From positions 2,048,501 to 2,112,500 of the forward strand of contig OY987249.1 in the NCBI GenBank assembly GCA_963920765.1: a stretch of DNA of 64,000 nt, in the 5' to 3' direction. Position numbers and translations under genes: made by a program. Shown in pieces: positions 34,901-45,853 of this stretch. Position 1 is the first letter of the stretch. Each line of letters opens with the position of its first letter. Origin of the DNA: Ulota crispa (taxonomy: Eukaryota; Streptophyta; Bryopsida; Orthotrichales; Orthotrichaceae). The notes below the pieces were generated by a model, which did not search any database, was not told the origin of the DNA, and was given only the letters and a program-made list of their open reading frames with translations.

Positions 34901-35525
34901 GCACAGTACAGTTACTGGTTACATGCCTGTCGAACTTGTGTATGGGCAGAAACCTATTATGCCGGCGGAAGAGGATATTCCCACATGGGTGTTTCTTTCA
35001 TGGGAGGACGGTATAAGCAGAGAAAGATTGTTGGAACTTCGGATTCAGCAGCTTGGAAGGTTGTCAAGTGACTTTGATATCGCATTGGAGAAGATGAAGA
35101 CAGCGAGGCTCAGCAATAAAGAGCGATTTGACAAAACACACAGATTAAGAACCAAGCAGATCAGAGAGGGTGATTGGGTCCTTGTATTTGACAGTACATT
35201 GGAGCATCAGCATAGTACAGTGCGCAAATTTGCTAAGAGATGGTTTGGACCCTATATTGTGATGAAAGTGCACACCAACGGCACTTATTCACTTAGGGAA
35301 TTGGATGGGACTTCTCTGCGCGTGCCTGTTGCTGGTAAACGAATCAAAGCTTTTCGAAGGAGTGGAAAATTTCATCATGAAGACCTTGAGGAGATTTTTA
35401 ACCCTCAAGAGATGGAAAGCCACGAAAGAGCTGAAGATAAAGATGAAGATTCAGAAGATGCAGAAGACAACCAAGATATTCATGACGAGCAAACTTGGCA
35501 CATACCGGAGGATGTGCAGGTTTAG
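31938..35525 (+). CDS. pol frame (RT, RNase H, integrase) of the young gypsy element
   Basis: Part of the LTR element, 1195 codons, starting 14 bases after the gag-protease frame. In order: reverse transcriptase (LRFIQDMQPANKVT, then LPQGATNSVAHMQ, then the active-site box FVDD near residue 396), RNase H (VTVDTSPIAIGWAIG near 560), an integrase zinc-binding part (WAGHRGIWATY, CVVCQ), the integrase core (IDLVAMPN, RADRGELNATEAKEFF, AYNPEANGKIERGH) and a basic C-terminus ending in an acidic tail. The FVDD box and surrounding sequence recall a gypsy lineage also seen in fungi and non-seed plants (from memory). Confidence 0.88.
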   Translation: MWGSTGAKDINTREFPNIHTAIKCGFLSVTKCGFASFMDAKDLDHVHRRFIKKKEKNLKKMKVLEEDESITGVYEESGMPDDILHTLQDLKTNEDAEPTTHCLIDVHTAAMHHEIYTAMAKLCSSNIDEYRPEAAVHTKYKTVNKKVKPVATQLPFDTDDHIKQAEKEPSLRESRRIGHKFTEETLANLKIGGDGFLTKPEKKKFQDMLLMHGKAFASSSDEIGCVQPSVVAPMVIFTVPHIPWDLKPIPVPRALLPKLVELLKEKTRMGILEPSMAPYSNRWFTVPKKSGALRFIQDMQPANKVTIRNKGSGPVVDEVAEAFAGHAIYSIGDLYSGYDQFQLAAQSRDLTTMKTPLGLVRMCTLPQGATNSVAHMQSAMNQILRDFVPEKTIPFVDDIPIKGCEENQRDLTVQSDGCRAFVSNHIHDVAQILGRLEEVNLTLSIDKSKFGVNEILVVGHLCGSYGRKPNPEKIDAIGRMKACSNITEVRRFLGACVFYHIWIPHFAHISEPLYKLLRKRTKFIWENEQNLAMEELKRILESPLVLKQVNYDCKRPVIVTVDTSPIAIGWAIGQDDEEGKRFAIRFGARILTERQRAYPQVKRELWGALTALKADRNYLIGAEVVLETDCLPLLGMIANCSSPDIAMLRWIAYIKSMNPVLVHIEGKKNSIADMLSRARYSNEDEMMGHEDVEDLLHGGYVVTIDAESSSIDTLPFKAELYEEKLRDIGLYLSTMKLQEGWTDKTFKDIRHQSYRYLLREGFLWKRAKRADEVPLRVVGDSKTKAEVLKEFHDTLWAGHRGIWATYTKIKERYWWKGLYKDVEEFVVSCVVCQLQSKVRHRDELHPTYPLAIHFQWMIDLVAMPNAMWGMKYLVLAREELSNFVEGRALRTKATENICRFILEDIFSRYGSIGRMRADRGELNATEAKEFFKRYGVQLKLTTAYNPEANGKIERGHPPIIHALVKACKGKPNMWPKLLPFALWADRTTHSTVTGYMPVELVYGQKPIMPAEEDIPTWVFLSWEDGISRERLLELRIQQLGRLSSDFDIALEKMKTARLSNKERFDKTHRLRTKQIREGDWVLVFDSTLEHQHSTVRKFAKRWFGPYIVMKVHTNGTYSLRELDGTSLRVPVAGKRIKAFRRSGKFHHEDLEEIFNPQEMESHERAEDKDEDSEDAEDNQDIHDEQTWHIPEDVQV

Positions 35526-35535
35526 AGAGGGTGCA

Positions 35536-37694
35536 TGTCCTGATGGACTTCCCTCCATCATGTAAATACTTGTTATTTCTTTATATTTGTGTTGATTTCA
35601 ATAAATCAACAGTTGAGGCAAAAGGGGTGGTCGTGGTGAGGACCACGGTTTGGTGACAACGCAGCGGCCATAGATTCCAATGCGCTGCGCCGTCTTGTCA
35701 CATGCACAGCTCAGGGGGGTAGGTAGCGGGTTGGCTGGGCCAATTTCCTGCCTCACTAGCTGCCAAGCCGTGAGCCGCCATCACCGCTCGACGAGTTCGA
35801 TGGGATTCGAACCCGGACCGGCGGGCGGCCAGAGACGACCGCTTTTCCAGCCAACCAAGTCCACGACTTGGCAACTGAAGACAAGCGTTTGACGCTATTA
35901 TATGCTCGCAAGAGCACGTGGCCATTTTACGATGGTGTTTATTTTGTAATTTAATCATTTTCATATGTTTATCTAGAGATTTTGGAAGGCTCATATATTT
36001 TGCCTTTGTTTGAATAAAAATACTAAGGATTTAGAAGTCAATGGGAAAGGTGTGAAAGGAAAAGGGTTTTGGCATCTATGGTGGGGTTAGGATAAGGAGG
36101 AGCATGGGCTGATGTGCCCCACCTCCCTACCTTAGATAGGGTCGAAATTGTGGAGGAAAGATCCCTTAGTTGTTGGAAGTTAGTGTATGAGTGTTGGTGG
36201 GAAGAAAGGAAAAATCCCGAAACTTTGAGAGGAGATTTTTTTCTGTGTATACATGATTTTGAATTGAAATTTGAGGAGGTTGTTCCTTGTGTGATTACCT
36301 TTCCAAAATGAGTTTGCAAGTTTGATTTGGAGTTGTGATGCAAAAGTTATGAGTGTTTGAATTTTGGAGTCAAAAAGCCAAACTATGAAGAAAGGCTGAG
36401 ACTTCGACAAGCCATAACTTATGATCTGTATATCATTTTGCAACAAGATTTGGAGAGAGTGTTTATCTTGTTATTGGCTTTCTAGAAAGTCTTTAAACTT
36501 GAAGTTTGAAGCTTGGACAAGAAAGTTATGGAAGTGTGAAGGTTTGGAGGTGGCTGCCCTTTTGTTAGGAGAAAGCCGAGATTTTGAAGAGCTACAACTT
36601 TTGGACAGTATGAGATTTTCTTCTCAAAATTTTAGGAGTGATAGTTTGTTGTCATAGCTTTTCAAATTGTCTTTAATCATTTCATTTGGAGTTTTATTGA
36701 AGAAGTTATAGTGGGTAGAAGTTGCGGGTTTGGGTGCTCTCTAAAAAATTGAGACCCACACTTTGATTGACTAGAGCTTTCGGACAAAGTTTTGTTTTGA
36801 AGTGCAAATTTTATGGATTGAAGCCAGTGATATCATCTTTCTAAATTGATATCACGTTTCTATGGGTGATGTATAGAACAAAAGTTATAGAGGTTTTTAG
36901 AGGCAGTGTTTAGTTTGTAAAGAGGAAGAAGAGCCTCTACTTTGAACTTGCATAACTTTTGGACAGTATCTTAGATTGAGTTGAAATTTAGAGGGATGTT
37001 AGAAGGTTAGGAGAGCTTTTCAAATTGCTATTACACTTAGCATTTGAATCTTTGAGCCATCTGTGGCATTAGATAGAAGGTTGCTGCCTTTTCTAGGACT
37101 TGTTATTTGTGATTTTCCCCATTGTTTTTATTAAAACATGAAGACTTGAAGACTTGAAGACATGAAGATTTGAAGATCTGAAGATATGAAGATTTCAAGA
37201 GGAATGTTTTGGGTTTATTTTTTATGTATGTGTGGGATGTGGCTTTGTTATTCCTAGCCGGTTTTGGAGGCTCGTTTGTCAATTCATTTCCATTCTGTTT
37301 TGTAAACCTTGTTGCGGGCAGTTTGGGTTAAACCAAACTTAACCCCATTTATTGTCGTGGTGACGAAGTGGGATTGATCACCCACATGGTCGAGACTTGC
37401 TCTGTTCTCACGATCTGGAGTTTTGGCCAGCAGATCGTGAATTTGATTTTAGGATCCCGTCATACGGACGGCAGCTCGTGTCTGCTGTCCCGATCTACCC
37501 GTCCCGTATCCAGTGGGCTCTTATCCCTACCTTGACCCTTATACCCTTAGAGCCAGCCACAGGATAGGCCAACGGAAGACTGAAGACTAAAGATTTGAAG
37601 AGAAGATCAAGATTGACAACGTTTTCAGTCGGCAACGCACGATCGCAGCAAGACACCCTGCGTGTTCCCAAGGCGCGCTCCTCTCAACCCGACA
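35536..37694 (+). repeat. 3' LTR of the young gypsy element
   Basis: Copy of 27126-29284 at a constant offset of 8410 bases; one base difference noticed near 37551. Confidence 0.92.
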
Positions 37695-40600
37695 CCGTCC
37701 CGCCACTCGACAATCCGATGCCGGCTGCCAGCTGCAGGCTAGCGGCTGAGGGCACCCCCGTCCCAGTACCTTCCCTGGCACCCGGCATAGAGATACCGGG
37801 TGTAGGGGCCGGTAAGAAGTTTAGAGATACAGGACCCGGTAAGCCAATAAAAGGTACCGGACCCGTTACAAGAAATTTAATTACCCAACGCACTCCTTTG
37901 TGTCAGCGGCTGCTTCTTGTTTTTTGGCAATGGATGCAGAGATTTATGCACTCGATATTTCTGAGGTGAGTCTTATTAGTACAAAAAATTCTTCAATTCC
38001 AGAGGAATACCGCAACTTGAGTAGAGCTTTTAGTGAGCAGACATCAAATGAGTTGCCAAAACACAGCGTAGCGGACATGAGGATTGAATTCAAGCAGGGC
38101 CAGGAGCCACAAAATACTAGACTCCGACCTATGTCACCGACGGAATTAGAAGAGCTTCGCAAGTATTTGGAAGAAAATTTGAGGAAAAGATGAATTTGAC
38201 AGTCCAAATCCCCGGTATTGGCACCAATTGTATTTGCCAAGAAGAAAGATGGTTCCATTAGAGTTTGCATAGATTATCAATATTTAAATAAAGTTACAAT
38301 CCAAAATTGCTACCTGTTACCCCTTATTCCGGAGCTTACAGACCGGTTAGTGGAAGCAGAGATTTTTACTAAGCTAGATATAAGACATGCGTACCACCGA
38401 GTGTAGATGGCATTGAGACATGAGTTCAAAACGGCATTCAAAACACGGTATGGATTGTTCGAGTATCTAGTAATGCCTTTTGGATTAACCTATGCGCCTG
38501 CCCAATTTCAATTTTACATGCAAGAGATCTTTGGAGATCTATTGGACATTTCTGTAGTAATATATTTGGACGACATCCTCATTTTTTCAAAAGATCTGGA
38601 AGAACATGTACGAGTTGTGCGAGAAGTTCTTCAACGATTGGAGAAACATGGACTTTATGCCAAGGAATCAAAGTGTCAGTTTCATTGTCAATCCGTTGAA
38701 TTTTTAGGAATGGAAGTGTCTGCTAAAGGGTTGGAAATGTGTCAGGACAAGGTTCAAACCATTAAGGATTGGCCCACACCAAAAATCGTGAAGAAAGTGC
38801 AAGTATTCCTTGGCTTTGCCAATTTTTATCGGCGTTTTATATGTGATTGTTCTAGGATTGCCGTTTCCCTTATCATGCTGATAAAAAGGATAAAAAATTT
38901 GAATGGACCATAGAAGTGGACCGGACTTTCATGGAACTTCGATCAAGATTTCTCCAAGCACCGATATTACTCCACCTTAATTTTGAACGACCCTTCATTG
39001 TAGAAGCGGACGCATCCGATGTGGCAATATGAGCTATTCTTTTGCAGTACGGAGATGATGGGCATCTTCACCTTTATGCGTTCCGTAGTTCAAAGATGTC
39101 TTCAGCAAAATAAAACTATGATATTTATGATAAAGAGCTCTGAAGCATAATTTTGGCATTTCAAGACTAGCAGGTATATTTGGAAGGATCATCGCATCAA
39201 ACCCGAGTATTCTCGGACCACAAAAATTTGGAGTATTTTCTTACTACGAAACAGTTAAACCAACGCCAAGCTCAATGGTCTGAATTCCTATCTGTTTTTA
39301 ACTTTGAAATTTACCATAGGGCAGGATCGCTAAATGGAAGGGCAAACACTCTTTCTAGACGAGTAGATGTCACCGAGGGACAAAATAAAGAGAATCTATC
39401 CTTACTGCGATTGGCTGCGCTTGAGTCTCATGAACTGGTATGAGCGGATGTACAGATTATAGAACAACTTAAGACAGCGTTGCAAGAGGATGTCACACTA
39501 CAACCACTATTGTCATTTTTCAAAAACAATTCCAAGCAACCTCCCCGAAATATACGCTGACGACTTCAAAGATACACGTTGGACGATGGAATCCTTTGCT
39601 TTAAAGATTTGATATATGTACCAGACGATGAGAAACTCAAGCGGCAAATTTTGCAATCTCGGCATGATGCACCAACCGCGGGACACCAAAGGAGAGCTAA
39701 AACTTTAGATTTGATTAGCCGAATTTTTTATTGGCCCACATTACGCCGCTATGTTCACCGGTACGTTGAGGGATGTGACTTGTGTCAACGGTCAAAATCA
39801 ACTCACCATCTTAGATATGGACTAATGCAACCCATTCCGGCCGGTCATGCACCGTGGAAAAGAATTTCTACCGATTTCATAGTAAAATTACCAAATAGTA
39901 GTGGACATGACTCTATCATGGTGGTGGTCGATAAAAACACAAAACTAGGCCACTTTATTCCTACAAAGGAAACGGATATCTCTAACAAGACCGCTTCATT
40001 ATATCTACATAATATTTAGAAGCTTCATGGCATACCGGAGGAGGTGATTTCGGATCGTGGACCAGTTTTTGTCTCTAAGTTTATGAGAAGACTTTGCAAA
40101 CTCCTTAAAATTCGGCCATCTCCAACCACGGCTTTTCATCCTTAGGCGGACGGACAAACTGAAAGGGTAAATCAAGTGCTTGAGCAATTTCTTCGAACTT
40201 TTACTATAACCCGGCAAAATGATTGGGCCAATCTCCTCCCAATAGCAAAATTTGCGTATAACAACGCAAGTCATTTTGCAACAGAGTTCTCTCTTTTCTA
40301 TGCCACTTATGGTTATCATCCGGCATTTTCGGTTTCTACACCAACCACATCTACAGTGCCTGCGGCGGAAGACCGAGTGCAACATTTATAATAAGTCCAT
40401 AAAGAACTTAAGGTCATGATAAAAATTGCAGGGGAGGACGCCAAACGCAACTATGATAGCAGGGTACAATTACAACCAACATTTCAAATAGGCAACAAGG
40501 TTCTTCTTTGGCACAATAGTATAACAACAATGGAGCCGTCTCGGAAACTAACCCCAAAGTTTTTAGGACCATTTATTGTAATTGCTAAACTCTCCAATGT

Positions 40601-40960
40601 TGTTTATTGCTTATAATTACCAAAAACATTGCAGATTCATGATGTATTCCATGTCTCCTTGCTTGAAAGATATCGTCATGATTCCATTCTAGGACGACGC
40701 CAATTACCACCCCCACCAATTACCACTCCTGATGGAGATGTTGAATGAGAAGTCCACGAAGTTCTTAATTCACGGATTTTTGATCGGAGAAGAAGATTGC
40801 AATATTTAGTCTCTTGGGAGGGCTACGAACCAAAAGAGAATTCTTGAGAGCCGGCGGCAAATTTAGAGAATGCACCACTAGTGGTGGCAAAGTTTTATAA
40901 GAAGCATCCTAGGGCGCCGGCACCGAACCGTAAGAAAACTCCACCTAAGAAGGGGGATAA

Positions 40961-41184
40961 TGTTACGAACCAGTTTGTAATAACGGTTACGTTGGTTAGA
41001 GGTTGGTTACCCATCATCTTTCCTTCTTAAGCCAAGTGAGGAGGTTTGTTCTTCATTTGACATTTTGCTTAATACAATGGAATACTTTCAATATCACCTT
41101 TGCGTCTCTTAGTGTTTGTTTCTACATTAGGTTATAATCTCAAAATAGGAAAGGAATGTCGACTCTTGATCTTGTATCGTAACA
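40961..41184 (+). repeat. 3' LTR of the chromovirus
   Basis: 224 bases, preceded by the purine tract AAGAAGGGGG; partner of 24447-24670. Confidence 0.88.
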
Positions 41185-42096
41185 ATTGGAGCACACAGAC
41201 CTCATCACATGCAACTGAGGAATCTCCAAGGAGCATTTGACACGGTTGCTTGTGTACAGATTGGGTTTTCGACCTTGCCTCCCTGGAACATGGACTTGGT
41301 CACGGCTGGAATGGTGGGGACGTTGGGAGCGAGGAAGAAGTCAAAGGTGAGACACCACCTTTGGATGCAATTGTTATTCTATTCCCTTCCAGTTGCTTCC
41401 TTATCAAGAAAATGGCCCCAACAATCGGCAAGGTAAAATGCTGTCAGAGGGTGTCTAGGTACGATTGCAATCCTTGGGGTACGACTCTTGGCAATGGGGA
41501 GGGCTGGACGCATTCTATGGAGATCCAATATTGGCCTTTTGGGAGAATGATGTCTAGTTTTTCAGAGTACAATTTGGTGGTGGTGTCGGATATCATCAAG
41601 TGAAAGTCACCGACTGCCTTTGTCTAGATTGGCGACTTTGGCCGCACGTACCTCATGCTGGCCGCTCCAACGCTCTACACGGACGCCTTCCATCCCCTTC
41701 TTGCCATGGTCTTACTAGCACTCTACCCCAACCAAATGACTCGTCCATGGCAGTTGCTGAGACCTTCTCAGAAGCATCCAATGCTGGTTGTGACGAAACG
41801 ATGGAACACCTCACTCCTTCCAGAGCCGGACGGAGCGCTGCTACAGCAGTAGAATGCTCAGAATATGAGAGACTTCACAAATACAATGGGTGGACTTCAA
41901 ATTTCCAAGATGCGTTGTGGATGGCGGAGTATAGCGACTTTGCAGGTAATTCATCTAACAAATGCAATTCTGATTGGGAAATTCTCAGTGCTAGTGACAA
42001 TGCACTGGGGGATGATGTACACTTTGATGTTCATGTTTATGAGGAGTTTTGATTTCAAGACCAAGACTAGGCACTAGCTTTGTAGAGGACCTGTGT

Positions 42097-43648
42097 CATG
42101 TATGCCGACTCTGAGTGGTCGCAGGACACTTTGGTCCTAGAGAACAACACCCTCACATTTGATGGCCCTCGTCCGGGATTGAGCCAACGTTTTCAAGGGC
42201 GGAAGGAGGGTCCTTGATATTTTTTTGACCTTTGGTGGGATGAGCATACAATTGCCACTCTTGTAAGGCATGCAAATGCGTATGCCCATCAACAGTGCAC
42301 AAATCACAATGACCTAAAGAGACAAGGTCGACCTGCAGGCGCCAACGGCGGCCCCAGCTTGAGAGATACGTCTGTTGCAGAGTTTCGAGTGTTTACAGGT
42401 ATTGTCATTTTTATGGGTTCAAAATTCTGTCCGTCAATTCGTCATTTTTGGAGCAAAGACCCGTTCTAGAAGTGTGGAGTGATTCTACATGTCATGAGTA
42501 GGGATCGGTTCAAGTGCATCTTTCGATGCCTCCATTGCATTGACAACTCAACGTTGTGTCATGATAAGGATGCTTCCAAGTATGATAAGATAGGGAAGGT
42601 CAGGTGGGTTACTTGATCATTTTGTTACTCGGTCGAAACAACTATTCAATTACGAGAAGTTCATAACGTGTGACAAAGTCATGATAGCCTATAAAGGGCA
42701 CTTCTCTCCAGTCCATACCTTCTTGCAAAACCAACCAAGTACGACATCAAGTGTTGGGCGGTTGTCTCTAATCTAAGCAAGTACATATACAATGTGATTC
42801 CATACCTTGGCAAGAATGGAGGGGAATATGAAACTGCGCTAGGGGAGAAGGTGGTACATGCTTTGACCACCTGCTTGGGCCATAGATCCCATATAGTCGT
42901 TTGTGACAATTACTTCACCTCACCACAGCTTTTTGACGGCTTGTTTGAGCAAGGAATCTTTGCCACAGGCACTGTGAAGGGTGGCCGGGTGGAATTCCCG
43001 TCTTGCTTGGTGAGAATGAAGCGTGGAGACCATCCGCGGAGTACTTTATTCTGACGGATGCATAGCTCAAAGAAATTGGCAACCACCACTTGGTTTGATT
43101 CAAAGCCAATTTCTTTTCTAAGCTCTAGTGCAAATCCAATAGGCAAAGCAACAGCATTGCGCTAGTTGGGAGGCATTAGGGAAGAAATTCCAACAATGCC
43201 TCAACAAACAGAATACCAACAACACATGAGGGGGGTAGATTTGGTCGATTAGATGCGCCGGGATTACACAGTCTAGTTTCACTCCAAAAAATGGTGGCAT
43301 AAACTTTATTTTTTCACTCTAGACTTGTCCCTTTAGAACGCCTGGGTTCTATACAAGGATGATAAGGTGCAATGCCATGAGTGTTGTTCTAGAGGGAGGT
43401 TGGCATTCTACCAAACAGTAGCCTACTTCCTAATATCACCGGCCATTGGAATTCCTTGCACCTGCAGTGTCTACAATACTGCCCCACATGCCATCCACTA
43501 TACCGTGAATCTCCCAGATAGTTTGTGAAGACGCTGTTGTGTTTGTAAGAAAAAACAATGTTGAGTTTGCAAAGGCTGTCACTCCCTGCCATGCTTTGCA
43601 AAGCTCCATGGGCAGAAGAAGTGGGCCCTGCACTTGTCGCAGTGATGC
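42097..43648 (+). pseudogene. piggyBac transposase (DDE_Tnp_1_7 type), inactive
   Basis: Pieces of one transposase follow in order, in changing frames: DSEWSQDTLVLEN at about 42105, EFRVFTGIVIFMG and RFKCIFRCLHCIDN at 42380-42560, the first Asp region ITCDKVMIAYKGHFSPV near 42670, KYDIKCWAVVSNLSKYIYNV and VVCDNYFTSPQLFDGL (second Asp) at 42740-42950, GVDLVD (third Asp) near 43235, and a Cys-rich tail with CCVCKKKQC and CKGCHSLPCF near 43530-43590, as in piggyBac C-terminal domains. Several in-frame stops and at least two frame changes show that it is dead. The frame at 41600-42052, ending in an acidic DWEILSASDNALGDDVHFD-type stretch, may be its N-terminal part. Such enzymes cut and paste at TTAA. 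Confidence 0.85.
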
Positions 43649-44757
43649 TTGAGCATTCCTGGTGTTGACTTGTAGTTCATTGTTTGCTACATGTTGTCTA
43701 TTTGTTCAAAGTGGTTGCTGAGCAGTTGCCTTGCGTTGCCTGGATTTGCCTCTAGGAGTGGTGGCTAAGCGAATGGATCCCGGAACTGAATTCACGGCTG
43801 AAGGCGAGAGACCCGGGTTCCGTCCATGCGCATCGGCAATTGCTGCAGTTCTAGAGAAACGGTATCAAGAAGTATTGGGGTTCTGCATCAAACGTTCAAA
43901 GGCAGTGCTTAGTGGATCTAGGGTTCTTCATCAAACGCTGACAAGCTTGCTTTGTTTTACAAGCGGTAGTTGCTTTAGCCGGAGGTTTGTAGCAGAGGAA
44001 CGTTGATAGCTCGGGTTCCAGTACTCACTACAGAGATGCTCTTGTGGTTTTTGATTTGAATCAAAGGATATCAAATAGGATGGGTTGGAATACATAGTGT
44101 AGAGCCATTGATTTATTTTGTGGACACGTGGCTGGATTTGCATTACCATAGCCCTCGATGTGCTTGTCAGACCTTGAGGCAAAATTTTGAAAACTCTATG
44201 CGCCCTTGCAGTGTGCCATTTCCAGAACTTCTATTGTGCACGCTTGCCGCTTTGTCCATGTCTTGCTGCAGTTAACCGCAAAGGAATGCCGCGGAAACCG
44301 CACCGGCCGGTGAGAGTAACGACCTAAGCCGGTTACAATAGGGAATATCCCCCAGCATTGAGGTTGTTGAAAATGCCGCTTCGAGCAGGGTGATGCTTTG
44401 TTTTTTTTTTGCAAATTTGAGGAGTCCCACACGAGGTGCTCTTTATGCCCTACACAAATTTTGGAGGACAGATAAAAAATTTTGTGCCTGGTAGAGCTGC
44501 CAAAACACTTGGCAATGCCCCAAAATGCACTTTTTCTTCCTTTTATGTCCAAATTTGGAGTTGTACCTCTACAAAACTACCCGTGTGATTCTAGATCAGA
44601 AAGTTGCAGTCCAGTCCCTTTAAAGTCTACTTTGCATCTATGTAGTCACTTTTTGTCAAAATCGTCTCTCTCAACTGCAACCACCCTTTTCATTAGATTC
44701 TCTTCAAAAGCACCCACGGCAATGCGTTTGGCATTGGGCGGTGAGGGGTTAAGAACA

Positions 44758-44952
44758 ATTGATTTAGTTCATTCATTTGTGAAAAAATATAATCTAGATG
44801 AAGCTATATTTTGTGTGTTACACAATTTAATAAAGAATAATACATGTTTAGGTTCAAAAATCAAATTAAACAAAGATAAAAATAAAGCAATATGTTGTGA
44901 AAATTTGTTTGCATTGTGCAATGCTGTACAACAAAAATGGAAGGGCGTGTAA
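44758..44952 (+). other. Short coding-like fragment beside the piggyBac right end
   Basis: One frame reads on from the transposon end without stops for about 65 residues (DLVHSFVKKYNLDEAIFCVL and onward to QQKWKGV). The amino-acid mix looks protein-like, but I recognise no family and see no left half at 22.8 kb. Confidence 0.2.
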
Positions 44953-45284
44953 AAATGGGCTGACTTGATTACGTATACTTTATTTATTTGAGTTTAAAAT
45001 TCATAAATTTCCAATATGATTGAAAAGTTCTTCAAGTTAAGTTTCTGTTCCTAAACAAACTAAAAATTGAATGCTCCCCAATGATGAATTTCAATTGTAG
45101 AAATTGCTTGCAAAATAATACGTAACTACTAATGCAATATTTAATTACTTATGGACTATTCGAAGTCCATGAGTAATAAGCTTTGGTTTGCAAAACATTG
45201 GGACATATTTGCAAAACATTAGGAGATACATTTAAAATCAAAGGGTACTTCTAAAAAAAGAAAATATCTCTACACCAAATAGTG

Positions 45285-45600
45285 TATTTAAGTTGCTTTG
45301 ACAATTAGGATGCCTTACCTTGATAGAGTTACCTCATGACTCACCCTTAGCCACCTAGAGGGGCATGCAACTTTATTTATGCTACTTTGTGGTTTTGTGT
45401 AAAGTTCCAAATTCCTTACTCCTAACTTTGACATTTTATGTTGTTTCTAACCTTTGCTTGCTTCCTCCATTGATTATTGTAGTGTTATTGAAATTTTTAC
45501 TATAGCCTTGATAAATATTTAAATAGTATAAAATGTCAAGAAATTAGTATGGAGCAACCTAAATGCACATTTGGTGTAGATGTTTCATGATATAGAAATT
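45285..45600 (+). repeat. Dispersed repeat, second copy
   Basis: Carries GACAATTAGGATGCC, CTCATGACTCACCC, GGGGCATGCAACT and ATGTCAAGAAATTAGTATGG in the same order as 52300-52620, and as the pieces of the interrupted copy at 16640-22000. Confidence 0.6.
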
Positions 45601-45850
45601 TTTTAATTGTATGAATGGCATCTTTGACTAAATATGAACTATTTATGAACTTATGAATTATATGTATGATTACAAACTATGCAAAATATTAGGAAATTTC
45701 CAAATTTAGACAAACAAGGCATATTTTCATAAGATTTTGTGATGTTTAGGCAAAATTTTAGGAAACATCCTCAATGTTAGGACAAAACAACAAGAGACCT
45801 CAAAGTCCATATGTAGTTAATTACGGACATGTGAATAGTCTTCAATTAGT
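45601..45850. other. AT-rich DNA, nothing recognised
   Basis: Loose internal repetition (AAATATTAGGAAA, AAATTTTAGGAAAC) only. No gene seen. Confidence 0.4.
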
Positions 45851-45853
45851 TAA

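Larger units (their letters stand above)
27126..37694 (+). mobile_element. Young Ty3/gypsy LTR retrotransposon, looks whole
   Basis: LTRs of 2159 bases at 27126-29284 and 35536-37694 begin TG and end CA, and are flanked on both sides by CCGT (27122-27125, 37695-37698). I saw a single difference between the LTRs by eye, so the insertion is recent. Internal parts are a gag-protease frame (29335-31923) and a reverse transcriptase-RNase H-integrase frame (31938-35525). It sits inside the older chromovirus, between that element's protease and reverse transcriptase. It looks whole, with no obvious breaks. Confidence 0.92.
24447..41184 (+). mobile_element. Old Ty3/gypsy chromovirus, broken, interrupted by a younger element
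   Basis: Two 224-base LTRs (24447-24670, 40961-41184) start TGTTAC and end GTAACA and are flanked by GTTGG and ATTGG (24442-24446, 41185-41189), a 5-base target duplication with one change. Parts in order: gag with a CCHC knuckle (about 25235-26240), protease (about 26395-26800), reverse transcriptase (about 38060-38900), RNase H (about 38985-39180), integrase (about 39560-40400) and a C-terminal chromodomain (about 40740-40950), which marks a chromovirus. A purine tract precedes the 3' LTR. The LTRs differ at about 18 of 224 positions (about 8%, mostly transitions), so it is old. It is broken, with roughly a dozen or more breaks, and is split by the element at 27126-37694. Confidence 0.88.
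22841..44748 (+). mobile_element. piggyBac-like DNA transposon, split by nested LTR elements
   Basis: TTAA flanks both ends (22837-22840 and 44749-44752), the hallmark of piggyBac. The ends are inverted: CCCCTCACCACTTGGGGTG at the left; the right end read inverted is CCCCTCACCGCCCAATGCC. A decayed piggyBac transposase lies at about 42097-43648. Removing the LTR insertion leaves about 5.2 kb. The left 1.6 kb (22841-24446) has open stretches, e.g. 23276-23578, that I do not recognise. The element is older than both LTR elements inside it. Confidence 0.83.

Noticed and set aside
43389-43633. Minus-strand frames over the end of the piggyBac transposase
   Set aside because: They are antisense shadows of the Cys-rich tail of the transposase.
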